From: Wyeomyia smithii
Taxonomy: Eukaryota > Arthropoda > Insecta > Diptera > Culicidae
Assembly (NCBI RefSeq): GCF_029784165.1
Contig: NC_073695.1
Location: forward strand, 229,185,916 to 229,249,915
DNA: 64,000 bases
Reading direction: 5' to 3'
Position 1 is the stretch's first letter. The number at the start of each line of letters is the position of its first letter. Shown in pieces: positions 39,231 through 50,590 of this stretch. The notes under the pieces were generated by a model. The model was not told where the DNA came from. It did no database searches and saw only the letters and a program-made list of their open reading frames with translations. A program made the translations under genes and the position numbers.

Positions 39231-41280
39231 AGACCACGATTTTTCAAAATGGATCTGGCGAATTCGAATGGATGAATGAAAATTACGAGGATATGAAAGT
39301 GCCATTACTTGTCACACATGAGCCTCTTGAGCTTATTCGGTCATAGAAATCCGAAATCATCTACAGCATCTGCGGATTGATAATGGATGAGCTAGGAAAG
39401 TGGCTCCCGACCTTTTTTGCTTCATGACTTCCTATGCTAAGCACAAGAAGTTTCTTTTTTGCTGAACGTTGGAGACCATTGAGCCATATGTTCTTGGCCT
39501 TGTGTGAGGAATAGATTTCAACTCTTTATATGATGAGTTGAAAAATTTTTTTTTCATTTTCGTACATCCCCTGGGGGGTCATCAATATGTGAGAAGATGG
39601 ATTAAATCTGTTTTTTTCATTAAAAAAATTATTAAATATTTATAAAGGAGTAGCTCCAAATAATTCGAATAAATTTCAAATTTTCAATCGCCAAGTTTTT
39701 TTGCGAGATAAAATCGAAATCCGAAACTCAGACATTATTGTCAGAGAACGTAGCATATTGAGAAAAAAATAAACAATTCACATTCTGTTACCACTCCGTG
39801 TTGAATTCGATAAAAACCGACTTAAGTGATAACGTTTTCATTATCAGGCAGCGAATTCCACAACTTCAGAGCGGTTCGGCGGCGCTCTTCACAAAATTAA
39901 CAAAACTTCCACTGCAAATAGGGTGTCCTTCGAGTGCATTCCGCGAAACTAACGGTTCATGCGCACCTGACGTGATTTGTCGATGGTGGAAGCTGTCAAA
40001 ACTGCCGATTAGATAAGCAAGCGCCACCCCGTTGCCCTGGCCGCTACCGGTGTACCATTCGTACCGATTGGTGGAGGCCTTGAATCGACAATCAGCCACC
40101 CGTTAGCCAGTGTACCTACCGACGGCGGCAATTCCTCGCGACAAGTTCCGGGAAGGTGGACGAGCTCTCTCGGCTCGGTTACCGGCAGCGGGCTTGTTGT
40201 GCTACGCAAAGCGAATCCAGCAACCGGTCGGTTGATGGTGAACAGTATGCTGTACGTGCTTTTCGGAGTGTCGTTCCTCCCCTTCCAATGTGTTGGTTAC
40301 AGCAACAGCGAGGCCGTCCTATCACTCATACCAGCACTTCAGCGGAATTGTTGTTGCTGCGTCTCGTTCCCGCTGGCTAGCGGGTCTGATATATAGCTCT
40401 TACTTCCTCCGCAGCGGGTTCGTGTTCGAAACAATCGCGTGTCCACAGAGTGGGAAAAGGAGAGCAGAAAAATGTTGATGCCTACTTCATTTCACGTTTG
40501 GCTGTGCTTTCAAACATTCAACCGATTCGTCGGACAGCGTCGGAGTAGAGTGGGGCGCGGCGGTGGGAAGTGGGATTCCGAAAATGCCATTTATTACCCA
40601 TCGGCACCATTCTTGTAGCCATTCTTTGGCTGCTCCGGCGGTTGTACTTCACGCACGAACAAGGGTTTTTTGATTATTTGGTGTTTTGCTGGCATTGCTA
40701 TCTAAGCAGTTTGTTCGAGCGTAGAAAGTGGAATAGAGTAGAATCGTTTCTTTTTCCCTCGTTTTGTTTGGTCGAGGCATGAATAAAATTTAAATTTACG
40801 ATCTGTTTGGCGATATAGTGAGACATTCGACAGAACTGCCGGGTTGCTAAAACATTCCATTCTAAAATATTAAAACTGATTAGCTCTCTTGCTCGTTTAC
40901 ATCCCGGTTGGGCCGTAGGCCTCGCTAATCTTGCCACACAGCCGCTAAAAGAACCCATCATCAGCGTTATTGATATCGATACTCAACGATTCACCCATTC
41001 TCCTAATCGTCAGCGTCTTCCGTCTTCCGTCTTTGGTCCCCTCGATTGCTCATTGAGAGCAGCGAGCGTCACCTCTTTTATTCTGACTTTCCGTACGCTC
41101 GTACACTCGAAAGTGCTTTTGACACCATATGCACACACTTCGCTAGCACAGTGGGACCGAGTCTCTGAAAAAGGCCAAAACCTTTTAGTGTGTAGGTGTA
41201 TTCGACACGGTATTGGTTGGAATCATGGCTATTATACCGCCAAAGTAAAAGTAACAGTAACTAGTCACAAGACTGCAGGT
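39231..41280. other. Single-copy-looking gene-free stretch
   Basis: 39231-39790 is AT-rich. About 39840-41060 is clearly more GC-rich and has no internal or dispersed repeats. Overlapping short frames on both strands show no protein similarity I recognise. Candidate intronic regulatory DNA on composition alone. Confidence 0.4.
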
Positions 41281-41286
41281 TTATGT

Positions 41287-41682
41287 CTGGGACAGTTTTA
41301 CCACGTACATAAGACATACGTAACACCCAGGAAAAAATCTTCCAAAAAATTTGGTACAAAATGAGCTGCTCGAATGATACCACACCCTGAATAAAATCAC
41401 TGTTTGAGTTGTTTTTGAAGGCAATGTACCTGCGCAGCTCTGCATTTGTCTCGTTCCTACTCGGAAAATGCTGCATTGATTCTGTAAATAACTTTTTGAC
41501 AGTTCCTTATGGGATTTTCGTTGGGGCGCGATAAAGCCGAGAAAACAGAAAATTCATTTTGTTCATTATTTGTCGAGCAGTTGGACAGGACGAGGTACGG
41601 AGTACTATGAAGCAACGTGTACCAGAAAAAAACGCCAGTGTCACGTATGTCTTATGTATGTGGTTTTACTGTCTTTTAATGG
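41287..41682. mobile_element. Small inverted-repeat element (MITE-like)
   Basis: GGGACAGTTTTACCACGTAC followed by ATAAGACATACGT at 41289-41324 is matched in reverse complement by ACGTATGTCTTATGTATGTG and GTTTTACTGTC at 41645-41676. Target duplication not identified. Non-coding. Confidence 0.5.
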
Positions 41683-41689
41683 AGAGGGA

Positions 41690-42089
41690 GACACTAATAA
41701 TCGGTCGTAATCGAAATTCAATTGCATTCCTCTTACAATACTTTTAAATCAGTTTACTGAGTTTTTTTTCTTCACTTAGAGTAACAAAAAATAAAATTAA
41801 AGAAATCGTCGAAAAAAAAAATACTTTTTCAATTTTTTACAGTGTACAGTGTAGTGTACTTTATTGGAAGCGCAAAATTATCTACAATTTTGCCGAAGAC
41901 ACTCTACCTATCGAACAAACTATTTAAATGCCAGAAATATGTTTAATAGATTCATTAATAGACACTCGGCGCAAGAGTTAATTTCAAAATTTGATGTCCC
42001 GGATTTTGTGCTGACATAAATCAAACTTCGGCACTATTTGATTTAAAAAAATATATGCTGTGCAATAAGTTTTTTATAGAATTATATAA
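41690..42089. other. AT-rich gene-free spacer
   Basis: No gene, motif or recognised repeat. Confidence 0.35.
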
Positions 42090-42570
42090 ACAAAAGAAAT
42101 TGAGGGAGTTTGTAGCCTCAAAGTCATGAGTTCGAATCTTAATAGAATCAGATCGTTTGGTGTCAGAGAGACCTTCACGGTTTATTCTCAGGCTCCCTCC
42201 CATTTCCAACTTTGACCCTTTGCGCTCGCAAAAAAAAGACACAACAACACCCAATAATAAATATAAATACAAATACCCACCCACCTCTCTAGGCCAGGAT
42301 TTCATAGGAGTAAGTAACGAGGCTCGGTAAAGAAGAGTAGTAGAGTTATAAGCGAAGGAGTAAAGGTATAAAAACCCGTCATTTACTCCGGTGACAAAAG
42401 TACCTTCTCTTCCGAGTTCGTCAGGGATGCAGAGGTGAATTTGGTCTCTGGCAACAACGATGGTAAAACTTCCTTCCCCAACCGACTGTGAGGACGTAGC
42501 CTGCACCGTTATCGATCCATACAAAGGAAACCTACTAAATTATTGTATATTGAAGATGGTAAATTTATTC
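42090..42570 (+). mobile_element. Composite SINE-C, near full-length copy
   Basis: The 5' part has a tRNA-like B box, GAGTTCGAATC, at 42127. A middle section follows with a short A run and an AATAAATATAAATACAAATA stretch. The 3' part is the module from CCGTCATTTACTCCGGTGAC to TTGTATATTGAAGATGG, which also occurs alone at 27990-28205 and 37263-37480. This copy is the one that links head and tail. Family name not recognised. Confidence 0.6.
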
Positions 42571-43330
42571 CAAATATAGATATCTCAAGTGGTTTTTTGT
42601 GTAACTTCACTGGCTCAGAAGCATTACGGAAGAGCAACTACGGAATGTGCGATCGTTCGAACTCGAGTTCAACCATCTTAAGCAAAAGAAATAAAACTGT
42701 TACGTTTCTGGAAGGATGAAATTCTACATAATTAAGCAAAAATATTCACAATTCTGGGAAGAGACTTCAAAAATTAGTTTGTTGGTATATCATCGCGGAG
42801 AATGTGTCATTTTATTTTATATAAATAAAGAGAGATTTTTCATTACGGTTTGATTCCTCATCTCTAATTTTGAACTTCTCGTGGTAAAAAAAAGGAAACC
42901 AGTTTGAGAAAACTCATTTTCAAAAATTGTAGTTTTAAAATTTTTTTCCTAGAAAAACGTTTAATAAAGTAGGATTTATAATTTACAAATTTTTGCACGG
43001 TTATTTTGGGTAATATTTTGAGTTATTGTTTTCATAGCTTTCGGGAAAATTTAATATCCGATTGAATTCGATCATAAATTTTGACACACTTCTACTACTT
43101 TAACTACTGAAAATTTCATTTTAAAAAATAATAAAATAATTTTCAAGTCGTGTATTTTGATGAAATAAACAACAATTTCAATTAGAACAAAAAATCATAA
43201 ACTGATTTCACCTGGGTGTTGACAGAATCTCATTAGTCTTATGAGGCATTTTCGTAGAAACTATCAAATAGCATAGTTCTACAAGTACACGTAAACTTGT
43301 AGTTTTAGCACTATATACTTTATTCTAACG
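42571..43330. other. AT-rich gene-free spacer
   Basis: No gene or repeat that I can support. Confidence 0.35.
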
Positions 43331-43799
43331 TATATGCCCCACTGTGCGTCTCAGGCCAGGCAAGTAAAACCCGAAACCATTGAACTGAATCTAACCTCTG
43401 CTTGCTTGCTTCGGCTCTCGAGACGGGTTTTCGCTCTTCCCACTATGCAGCCTATATTCTCTTCCTCCCGAACAAAAATGTTCCACAGCCCAGCAGAAAA
43501 GCCTCCGTTTTTTTCTGTACTGTTTCTCTTTCTTGGCGGTTCGCGTAGTTTTTCTTTCCGTGTAGGTACAATTATTCGATACCGCTGCTTGGCTGTGCAC
43601 GGTGCAAAGCTGAGCGCAAGTATATTTCTACATACAAATGTTTCACAACACACAAAACAAAACCAACGATTCATCGCTTGTTTACGTTGTTGTTGCTGGC
43701 TAAGATGACGATGACAGCGCGTGCGAATGCCCTTTTTCTCCGTGGCCAGCAAAAAAAAAACATCTCTTGTACAGTTCAGAGCTAATTCATCTTGCTTGC

Positions 43800-44313
43800 C
43801 GAGTGCCGATCCACCAACGGCGTGTGTTACTCGCAAAGCACTGGCAGTTTTGATTAATCGTGTAATCTCTCCCCCTCTCATTCTCGGTATGTGTCTGTCT
43901 GTTTGTCTCTCTTTCGGTGTTCATTATTTCCATTTCTCTCCGTGTCTTCAGTTTCTCGCGCTGATTCGCATCAGTCGATAGTGGCAACTGGTCGCGGTGA
44001 GAAGTTTTGGGTGCGCGATTTTTTCCCGTTTTGCTGCCTCGCAAACGTTTTCGCGAATTGTTTCGGACCCTGCAAAGCGCTACGTGCCGTGGTCCACCGT
44101 GCGTGTGTGTTTTTTGTTGTTGATGTTTTCCTCCTCAGTTGAGTGATGGAGGTTCCGCGCAGTGATGGAACTTGATATCTGCCAGCAGGCGGTTTGTTTT
44201 GGGTAAACTCGGTGATTCGTGCTCGCTGACAAATTGTCACTTTGGGAGCGATTGATTCCGGTTGAATGATTCGACTTTTTACGGCTAGTTTGCTGTGAAG
44301 GTGCTTTTCAACA
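43800..44313 (+). other. Candidate non-coding first exon, possibly of mam
   Basis: This stretch is more GC-balanced than its surroundings, has no repeats and ends at a strong splice donor (ACA then GTAAGTAAG, GT at 44314). It carries several short upstream ATGs but no long frame, as expected of a 5' UTR exon. It lies 8.7 kb upstream of the acceptor at 53046 on the same strand. Its start is not determined; 43800 is only where the composition changes. It could equally belong to another transcript or be unique intron. Confidence 0.3.
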
Positions 44314-44315
44314 GT

Positions 44316-45138
44316 AAGTAAGATACGATCTGTTTACTTGACCCGTTTGGCTAGCGTTAAACATTAGTACCCCAGAGAAGCTATGTTACCATTTTAGAAA
44401 TCAAAATACTACGTTTAACACTAAAAGAGTGCAAATTCAAACTTCAAACGCATCTCATGAAACGTTTAACCTACGGCTTTAGATTACGGTAACTGTGCCA
44501 AATGATCAACAGGTCAATTAATCTTTACTTTCTTGTGCCTGAACTAAGTTGATGTGCTGATGGTAAAGTTGTTTGAAAGGTTTTGCAATTCTTTATAAAT
44601 TCTGTTATGACGGAAAACATGCTTTTGGAAATTGTGACTGAAGCTGATACGAGATGCATAGCTTGCGGCGTACTGGTATGGAATGATCACTGAATTCAAC
44701 GGGAGTTTCAGATTCAGTGGACGATCGATTAGACAGAATGTATTACATGCAATAGCTGAAACATTTGCATTTGTCGTTAAACTTTTCCCAGGTTCATCCC
44801 AAACGCCTTGGTAGGGATCAGGGTTGCCACCTGACATTGTACGGATATTTTTGAAGTAGTAAGATAGAAAACAAATGTATTGAAGTTCTTATCATACTGC
44901 ATTTACACTTTAGCAAATATAATATTGTAACCTCTTTGCTCTGCAAAAAGAATAAAATATTCGCACAAAATTATTCGATAATATTTTTATAGTTATTTAT
45001 TCATTTTTTCCCCAGCAATTCTAAACAACTTATCGAATCTAGTGTTTTTGTGAATAATTAGTAAATTATTCAAATTTGCCGGTAAGCTAAAATCTCCGCT
45101 GGTGAATTTTACAAAATCAATACCGCAAAATTTCAAAA
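44316..45138. other. Gene-free stretch
   Basis: No gene or repeat recognised; would be the first part of an intron if the donor at 44314 is used. Confidence 0.35.
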
Positions 45139-45140
45139 TA

Positions 45141-45652
45141 CAGTCGAACCTGTTTTTGTGCGACATTTTTTGTGCGACTTTTTTATGCGGTTATTTCATT
45201 TGTGCGACATTTTTCGTGCGGTATATGAAAAAGGACCACATCCGACAAGACTTTCAGCCATTTAGTTTTTCCGATCCTTGGAATGAATTTCAACGTATTA
45301 CATTAGTGTTGCGTAAAAAAATTACTATTTGAACCAGTTTAACGAGGGAAAAGTCACGTACTGCTAGCCTACCTTCGTAGCGGTTGGAAAGATTAGTATG
45401 TTTAAAAAAGCTACGTTTATCAATCAGATGTTTCAAAATTGTTCTCATAGGTATTCTACATCAGAATCATCAACTTTCGAGTTATTTTAAACCAAGAATT
45501 TTTTTATGCGGTCCCTATCCACCGCATAAAAAAAAAAAGATTTTTCAATAATGTTGTGGAAACATTGTTTCATAGCTGCACCTGAAGTTTCAAATGATTT
45601 TTTTAATGCGATTATTTTGTGCGGTCCCCGCACGAAAAAACAAGTTTGACTG
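45141..45652. mobile_element. pogo/Tigger-like MITE
   Basis: The left end CAGTCGAACCTGTTTTTGTG and the reverse complement of the right end, CAGTCAAACTTGTTTTTTCG, form a TIR. TA flanks both sides (45139-45140, 45653-45654). CAGTCGAACC-type termini with a TA duplication are typical of pogo/Tigger elements. Internal TGTGCG/TGCGG repeats follow each end. 512 bases, non-coding. Confidence 0.8.
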
Positions 45653-45654
45653 TA

Positions 45655-46229
45655 CTTTGCTAAATTTCTGAGCTAACAGTCTCGGCACCTAAAACAAATC
45701 GTTCAAATTATTTGCTATTTAAATTTATGTTTTGAACTTATCCCGCTTCCAGAGTGGGCTTCAAATAACTCGCTGGGCCGAAGAAAATTCGCGACCCGCA
45801 GGTTTCCTTCGAAAACCCCAGTTTTCGGGCGAGACTCTGAGAGATGGCAACCCTAGTAGTTGAGGACCTAAATGATATAATTTTTGAATTGCTCTTCACT
45901 ATTATTCTATCAAATTTTATGCTCTTTTCAGCCAAATAAACTAAAATGATAAAAATCTCACTAGCCATTTCTTGAATTGGATTGAATCTGTTTTAAAATC
46001 AAATGGATTTTATAAGATTAGTGAAGCTTGTTTCGAGTTCAAGTTCGTTCCCACTTTTTAAATATATGTTTACTATCAATTTTCTACTTCAAACCTAACT
46101 TTCTAGTTTCGGCTTCTAGAAGCATTTTATGTTTATTTGTTTATTCAACTTTAATTTATTTGACAATAGTTGTTATAAATAGAAAAAAAACAGGGTTGTA
46201 TGCAAAACCGCGAACACAAATTGTAATCA
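45655..46229. other. AT-rich gene-free spacer
   Basis: No gene or repeat recognised. Confidence 0.35.
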
Positions 46230-46490
46230 AAGCCACGATCGCAAGATGATGCACCGTCCGCTAGTAAAATGGTCGGTTTGAGCAAAAGCAGGCATTCCCG
46301 GTTAACTATGTGTAATATTCTGTCGACCGTGTTAGTTAAAGTAAGCATTAAGCAACTAATCAGAGGTCGAAATCTGCGTTTCAATAAGGCTTGACAATTA
46401 TTAAAAGTACAATAGTTCGAATAGTCAAATTATAATTTTCTGCATTTAGGCGGATGCATAGATGATTTTCCAATCGATTGCTGCAAGACA
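46230..46490 (-). repeat. Dispersed repeat, second copy of 6228-6470
   Basis: The reverse complement aligns in order with 6228-6470: ATCGATTGGAAAATC, TATGCATCCG, TTCGAACTATTGTAC, TTGTCAAGCCTT, CACGGTCGACAGAAT and AACCGGGAATGC. No coding capacity. Confidence 0.65.
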
Positions 46491-47417
46491 AAAGCAAAAC
46501 CTTTGTTAATCAATGGATTTATAAGCATTTGAAATTTAGACATAATTTTCGCTTACGTTGAAATCTATAACACCTTTGCGTGACTTCCTCTTAACAAAAA
46601 CATAAGTTCCTCTTATTAATAAAACTGGCTAGAAGGACGCACGACGAAACTTCTCCAGGGAATTATAATTGGTGATACATGGCAAGAGGAACGGGCATCG
46701 GTATAGTAGAACAGTAAGCGTGTAAAATGAAGAGTCCATACAGGAAAAAAATGTTCTAATCGCGGCGGGGACCAGCGATGGAAAAAGTTCCATCTAACGA
46801 TTTTTTCAATGCTTATAAACCAAGTCCAAGATGGGGTGACATCGTCGTCATTGTGCGAGTTAATCTTACTTTTCGCACATTTGTGGTTCTCAAAGTGCAC
46901 AACTGGATATATGAAATTAAAATCCGATAATGTACATCTAACGAACAAACCCGATCAAAACGTAGTCATGTGATTTTTGTCAAAAACAAAAAAATGAGAG
47001 TGTGTATTCTCCTATTCTCACTCAACAATACCGCTGCCGGAGTAGTCCCATTCACCGACTTTTCCTATCACCGCACCGTATCGCTCTGCGCTCCGTCAGC
47101 ATTATTTCCGACCAATATTTACGGCACTCTCAACTGTTCTCCTGTTGCTATCGTTTATCCCCCTACAAGGCGTCACTTATTAAGAGAAAAACACAACAGG
47201 CAACGCGAGCAACTGGCTTTTAAAAGCTGATGTAGTCTAATTATGTATCTGTTTCCTCCGAAAAATCAATGGAATAAACAAGCATTTCATTGTAGATTCA
47301 GAGGATTCAAGTTTAGTCGTAATTTTTACAGATCGTGTGTTGTATAGTTCAAGATAAAACGACGATTGAGTCATATTCGTCTCATTTCCATCGGCGTCGC
47401 TGAAGTAGGCAAGTCGA
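46491..47417. other. Single-copy-looking gene-free stretch
   Basis: No recognised repeat. About 46960-47230 is richer in C and G than its neighbours. No supported gene. Confidence 0.35.
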
Positions 47418-49363
47418 TCAGCCTAGAGCTGTGGTGGCTGGTGCCATATCAAGAATTTTCCTCCACACTCCTCGGTCCTGGGCTACTCGTCGCCAACTTC
47501 CTAGGCGTGTCAACAGTCGTAGATCCGCTTTAACCTGATCAAGCCACCTAGCAGGTAGGGTCTCTCTGTTTCTGGTGCCGGTGGGGTTCTTGAAGTGAAC
47601 CGATTTTACCGTACTGTCGTCCGGGATCCTCGCGGCATCCTCGGTCAATCGCAGCCTTTGTCAGGTGTATAATGGGAAAGCTCTGTCCAAGCTCCAAGCA
47701 TGGACCCGAGGCGGCAAGCGACGGGTAGGGCCAATACCCCAACCAGTCGCGGCTGGAAGACGTCGCACTTTGATGCCGATGTTTTTGCGGAAGCAATAAG
47801 ATGGGATCTCGAAGGGGGGGGGGGGGCACCAACTTGTTGCTACGCTTTCGCGGGCATGCGACGCCACCATGCCTGTCCTGTCAGCCTAGAAATGAAAGGC
47901 CACCGGCTTACTGGTGGACCGACGCGATAGACGATCTCCGTAGCGCGTCCTTCGTGCGAGGCGGAGGCTAGTAAGCGAGCCTGTTTTGATAGACTTTACG
48001 AAAGTGCCAATACGAACCCATGGGATGACGCCTATAAGGTCGTTAAGGCCAAGTTAGCCCCGGCGGAGTAATCACCAGTGATGTTGGAGCGGATTATTGA
48101 GGGAGTCACCGATGTGCCCACAATGTGCGGATGCGGAAGAAACCGCTGCGCATTTGCTATTTGTTTCTTCACGTTTCGTACAGGTGAGGAGCGAAATGTT
48201 GCCAGTAAGCGGGCCGGGTACTACTCCGGAAGACATATTGGGAAGGATGTGCGAAGACGAGAGAACCTGGAGAGCAGTCATCACGGTTCCTTCCCAGATT
48301 GTTCTTTCGCTGCAAGGCATCAAACGACGGGACCTTGCTTTCAAGTAAGCAGCAAAATCAATATAATAACAAGGGGTGCATTAAAAGCACACTCGCCCTT
48401 CTCCCTAAAACAACGCCTAACGCAGTACCGGGGAGGTTCGGGTCCGAGAAAAATGGAAAGACGTAGAAAGAAAAAGAAAAAAAAGCTCTCCTCTAGCCAT
48501 AATTCGCTTTCGGTTTGTACTCCAACAAATATTGTCCGCAACACTTTCCGTTCAAATACGGTCAGTGCGCATATGTCCTCCGTGAGCAACGTAACGGTTT
48601 CGAGTCCACAGAGAACTCCTGCTCTATTTAGGGTTTTGTATATCGTCAGTTTCGCGCGACACCGCATGCTCCTGGATCGATACGTCCAACGAAATCCAAA
48701 GTCTCGATTTCCAGCTTGAACACGTCGTTGGATCTCTCTACTTGTATTATTGTGGGCGTTCGCCAGAGATCCCAAGTCATCGACCACTTCGAGTTCATCA
48801 CCGTCCATGATCACCGTAACCGTGGGTGGCTAATGTTGGTTTCTCTCGAGCCTCTCGCTTTCATATACTTGGTTTTCGACGCATTAATTTCTAGTTCAAC
48901 TCTCCTAGTCTCCACTTTCAGTCTGGCATAGATTGCCTTAAAGCAGTGTTGAACAACCTGCAGGACAGCTCATCTCCTTGTCTCAACCCTCGACGCGCTT
49001 TGAAAGGACTTGAGAGTGTCTCCGATACACACACGTAACTCATCACTCGATCCAAGGTAGCTCTGATGAGTCATGTCAGTTTATCCGGAAAATCGTAGTT
49101 GTGCATTATTTGCCGTAGCTGGTCTCGATCGACTATATCATATACTGCCTTGAAGTCCACGAAAACGTGATGTACTCCCGGCATCCCAGAGTAAAGATTT
49201 GCTCTGCGAATCCTTTTGCTAGATGAGAAAGACGACATAGCAGTATTTGGGATAGGATTTTGAGGGCGAAGTTGATCAACGCCGATCGCCGTTTTAGATG
49301 AGGCACACAACTCCTTCCATCCATTCCTCGAATAGTCACTCTACATTCCAAATTCAGGAACAC
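47418..49363 (-). pseudogene. RTE-like non-LTR retrotransposon relic, interrupted by an R1-clade copy
   Basis: Read on the minus strand from 49363: the RT segment VHHVFVDFKAVYDIVDRDQL near 49150-49200, a degraded middle, then VFERKVLRTIF at about 48540-48600. The R1 insertion at about 47680-48483 follows. After it the relic resumes with KSVHFKNPTGTRNRE and ARWLDQVKADLR ... WRRVAQDRGVWRKIL (47450-47620), the usual C-terminal words of these ORFs. Endonuclease not seen. Many stops and frame changes; no function expected. Order and motifs match the relic at 25494-26420. Confidence 0.8.
47680..48483 (+). mobile_element. Internally deleted R1-clade LINE inserted in the RTE-like relic
   Basis: On the + strand, words from the region between endonuclease and RT come first (FDADVFAEAIRWDLE near 47765; YWWTDAIDDLRSA near 47905; ACFDRLYESANTNPWDDAYK near 47980; MLERIIEG near 48080). 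The sequence then jumps directly to the C-terminal Cys-His region (SPMCPQCADAEETAAHLLFV, 48105-48165). The whole RT domain is missing. A 3' UTR and A-rich tail end at about 48483. AGCTCT lies at both borders and may be a short target duplication. A run of about 12 G at 47814-47826 breaks the frame. Confidence 0.75.
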
Positions 49364-49373
49364 GTTCTATCAT

Positions 49374-49635
49374 CTATGGTCCCCGTGGTTCTGTGGTTAG
49401 CGATGTCGGTCGGCTAGCTCTCCCACACGGTTGTGATATCGGGTTCGATTCCCGATCAGGTCGAGGAACTTTTCGAGCTGGAAATTTTCTCGACTCAGCA
49501 CTGGGGCACGGTGTATCGTTGTACTTATCCTACAACATGCAAAATGTGCCGAAAACAATATCGATAACGAATTCTCTCAACTAATCTAGTTGATCGAGAC
49601 CGCATTAGCCCCCAGGCTAGCGTGCGATATTGTTT
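49374..49635 (+). mobile_element. tRNA-related SINE, family SINE-A, copy 2
   Basis: Nearly the same sequence as 5211-5460, with B box GGTTCGATTCCC, but retaining the ACCGCATTAGCCCCCAGG segment that is shortened in copy 1. Flanked by a perfect 9-base target duplication, TTCTATCAT, at 49365-49373 and 49636-49644. Confidence 0.9.
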
Positions 49636-49777
49636 TTCTATCATTAGAAGATAGTTACTAGGAAAACCGATACCGTGAAGTAACAAGTAGATGCAATCTC
49701 TCTAGGTATCTCTCTAGGTAACTAACGCAATTCATGAGTTAGAAAACGTATCCTCGCAGTGAAAATACTTTTAAGAG

Positions 49778-50590
49778 GGATTTGTAAGAAGCTCTAGTAT
49801 GTATGATAAATATCAATAAATAATAAGCTTGTGTGGGCAATAACAAATGGTGACTTCTCAATTCTATTAGAAACTTATAATTTTATTTGTTAGGTGGTCG
49901 CTTCAAAATTATTTTCAAAAATGTATTTTGAATTTTTTGAAGTGTATTCTTCCTTGTTAAACGACAACTCGACCAGACCGGTACATCATAAAGCATTGCG
50001 GGTCGAAAAATTTGTTTGTAAATTAAAAGTTTATTCTTTAAACAAAGTTCAAAATTCCTGTTAATGACAGGAAATAATCATCTCGTATATTTGATGCACT
50101 TCGCTTGTATATTCTCAATGTGCTCTTTGAAACTAAATTTTTTATCGTAAATTTGTTACAAGTACTCAACTTTGTTTGACCAATTTAAAATAATCCCACT
50201 CATCTTGATAAATATCATTTGGCGTGAGGAAAAAAGCCCTAGGCTTATAGAACAAATTATAAATTGAGTTTTAGGAGCATTGGGAGAGATTCTACTTTTG
50301 CAATTAGGTAGAAAAAGTATCTAAGCTTTTCTGCAATCGACTGCATATGATACGAAGACTTTTTTCTTTTACAAAAATGCTTGTGACATCGCAGAACAAT
50401 GACTTCTGTGCATCCTGGTGGTAAATCAGGAAGATCTGAAGTAAACATGTTGTATATTACTGGACCTAAGACTGGATCTTGGGGCACACGTGCTCTGACA
50501 GGAAATTGAAAGTTACCAATTTCGCAATCAAACCTTTATGCCGAACATGTTGGAAGGCTTTTTCTATGTCTAGAAGCTCTAGTTGAATAA
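49778..50590 (-). pseudogene. 3' relic of a Jockey-clade LINE
   Basis: Read on the minus strand from 50590: words for LDIEKAF and the HKGLIA region, then VPQDPVLGPVIYNMFTSDLPDLPPG (50410-50487), segments matching 21640-22080 of the complete LINE, and its 3' UTR (TGAGAAGTCACCATTTGTTA, ACAAATCCCTC). Blocks of ORF2 are missing and the frame is broken. No A tail is obvious at 49778. Confidence 0.8.
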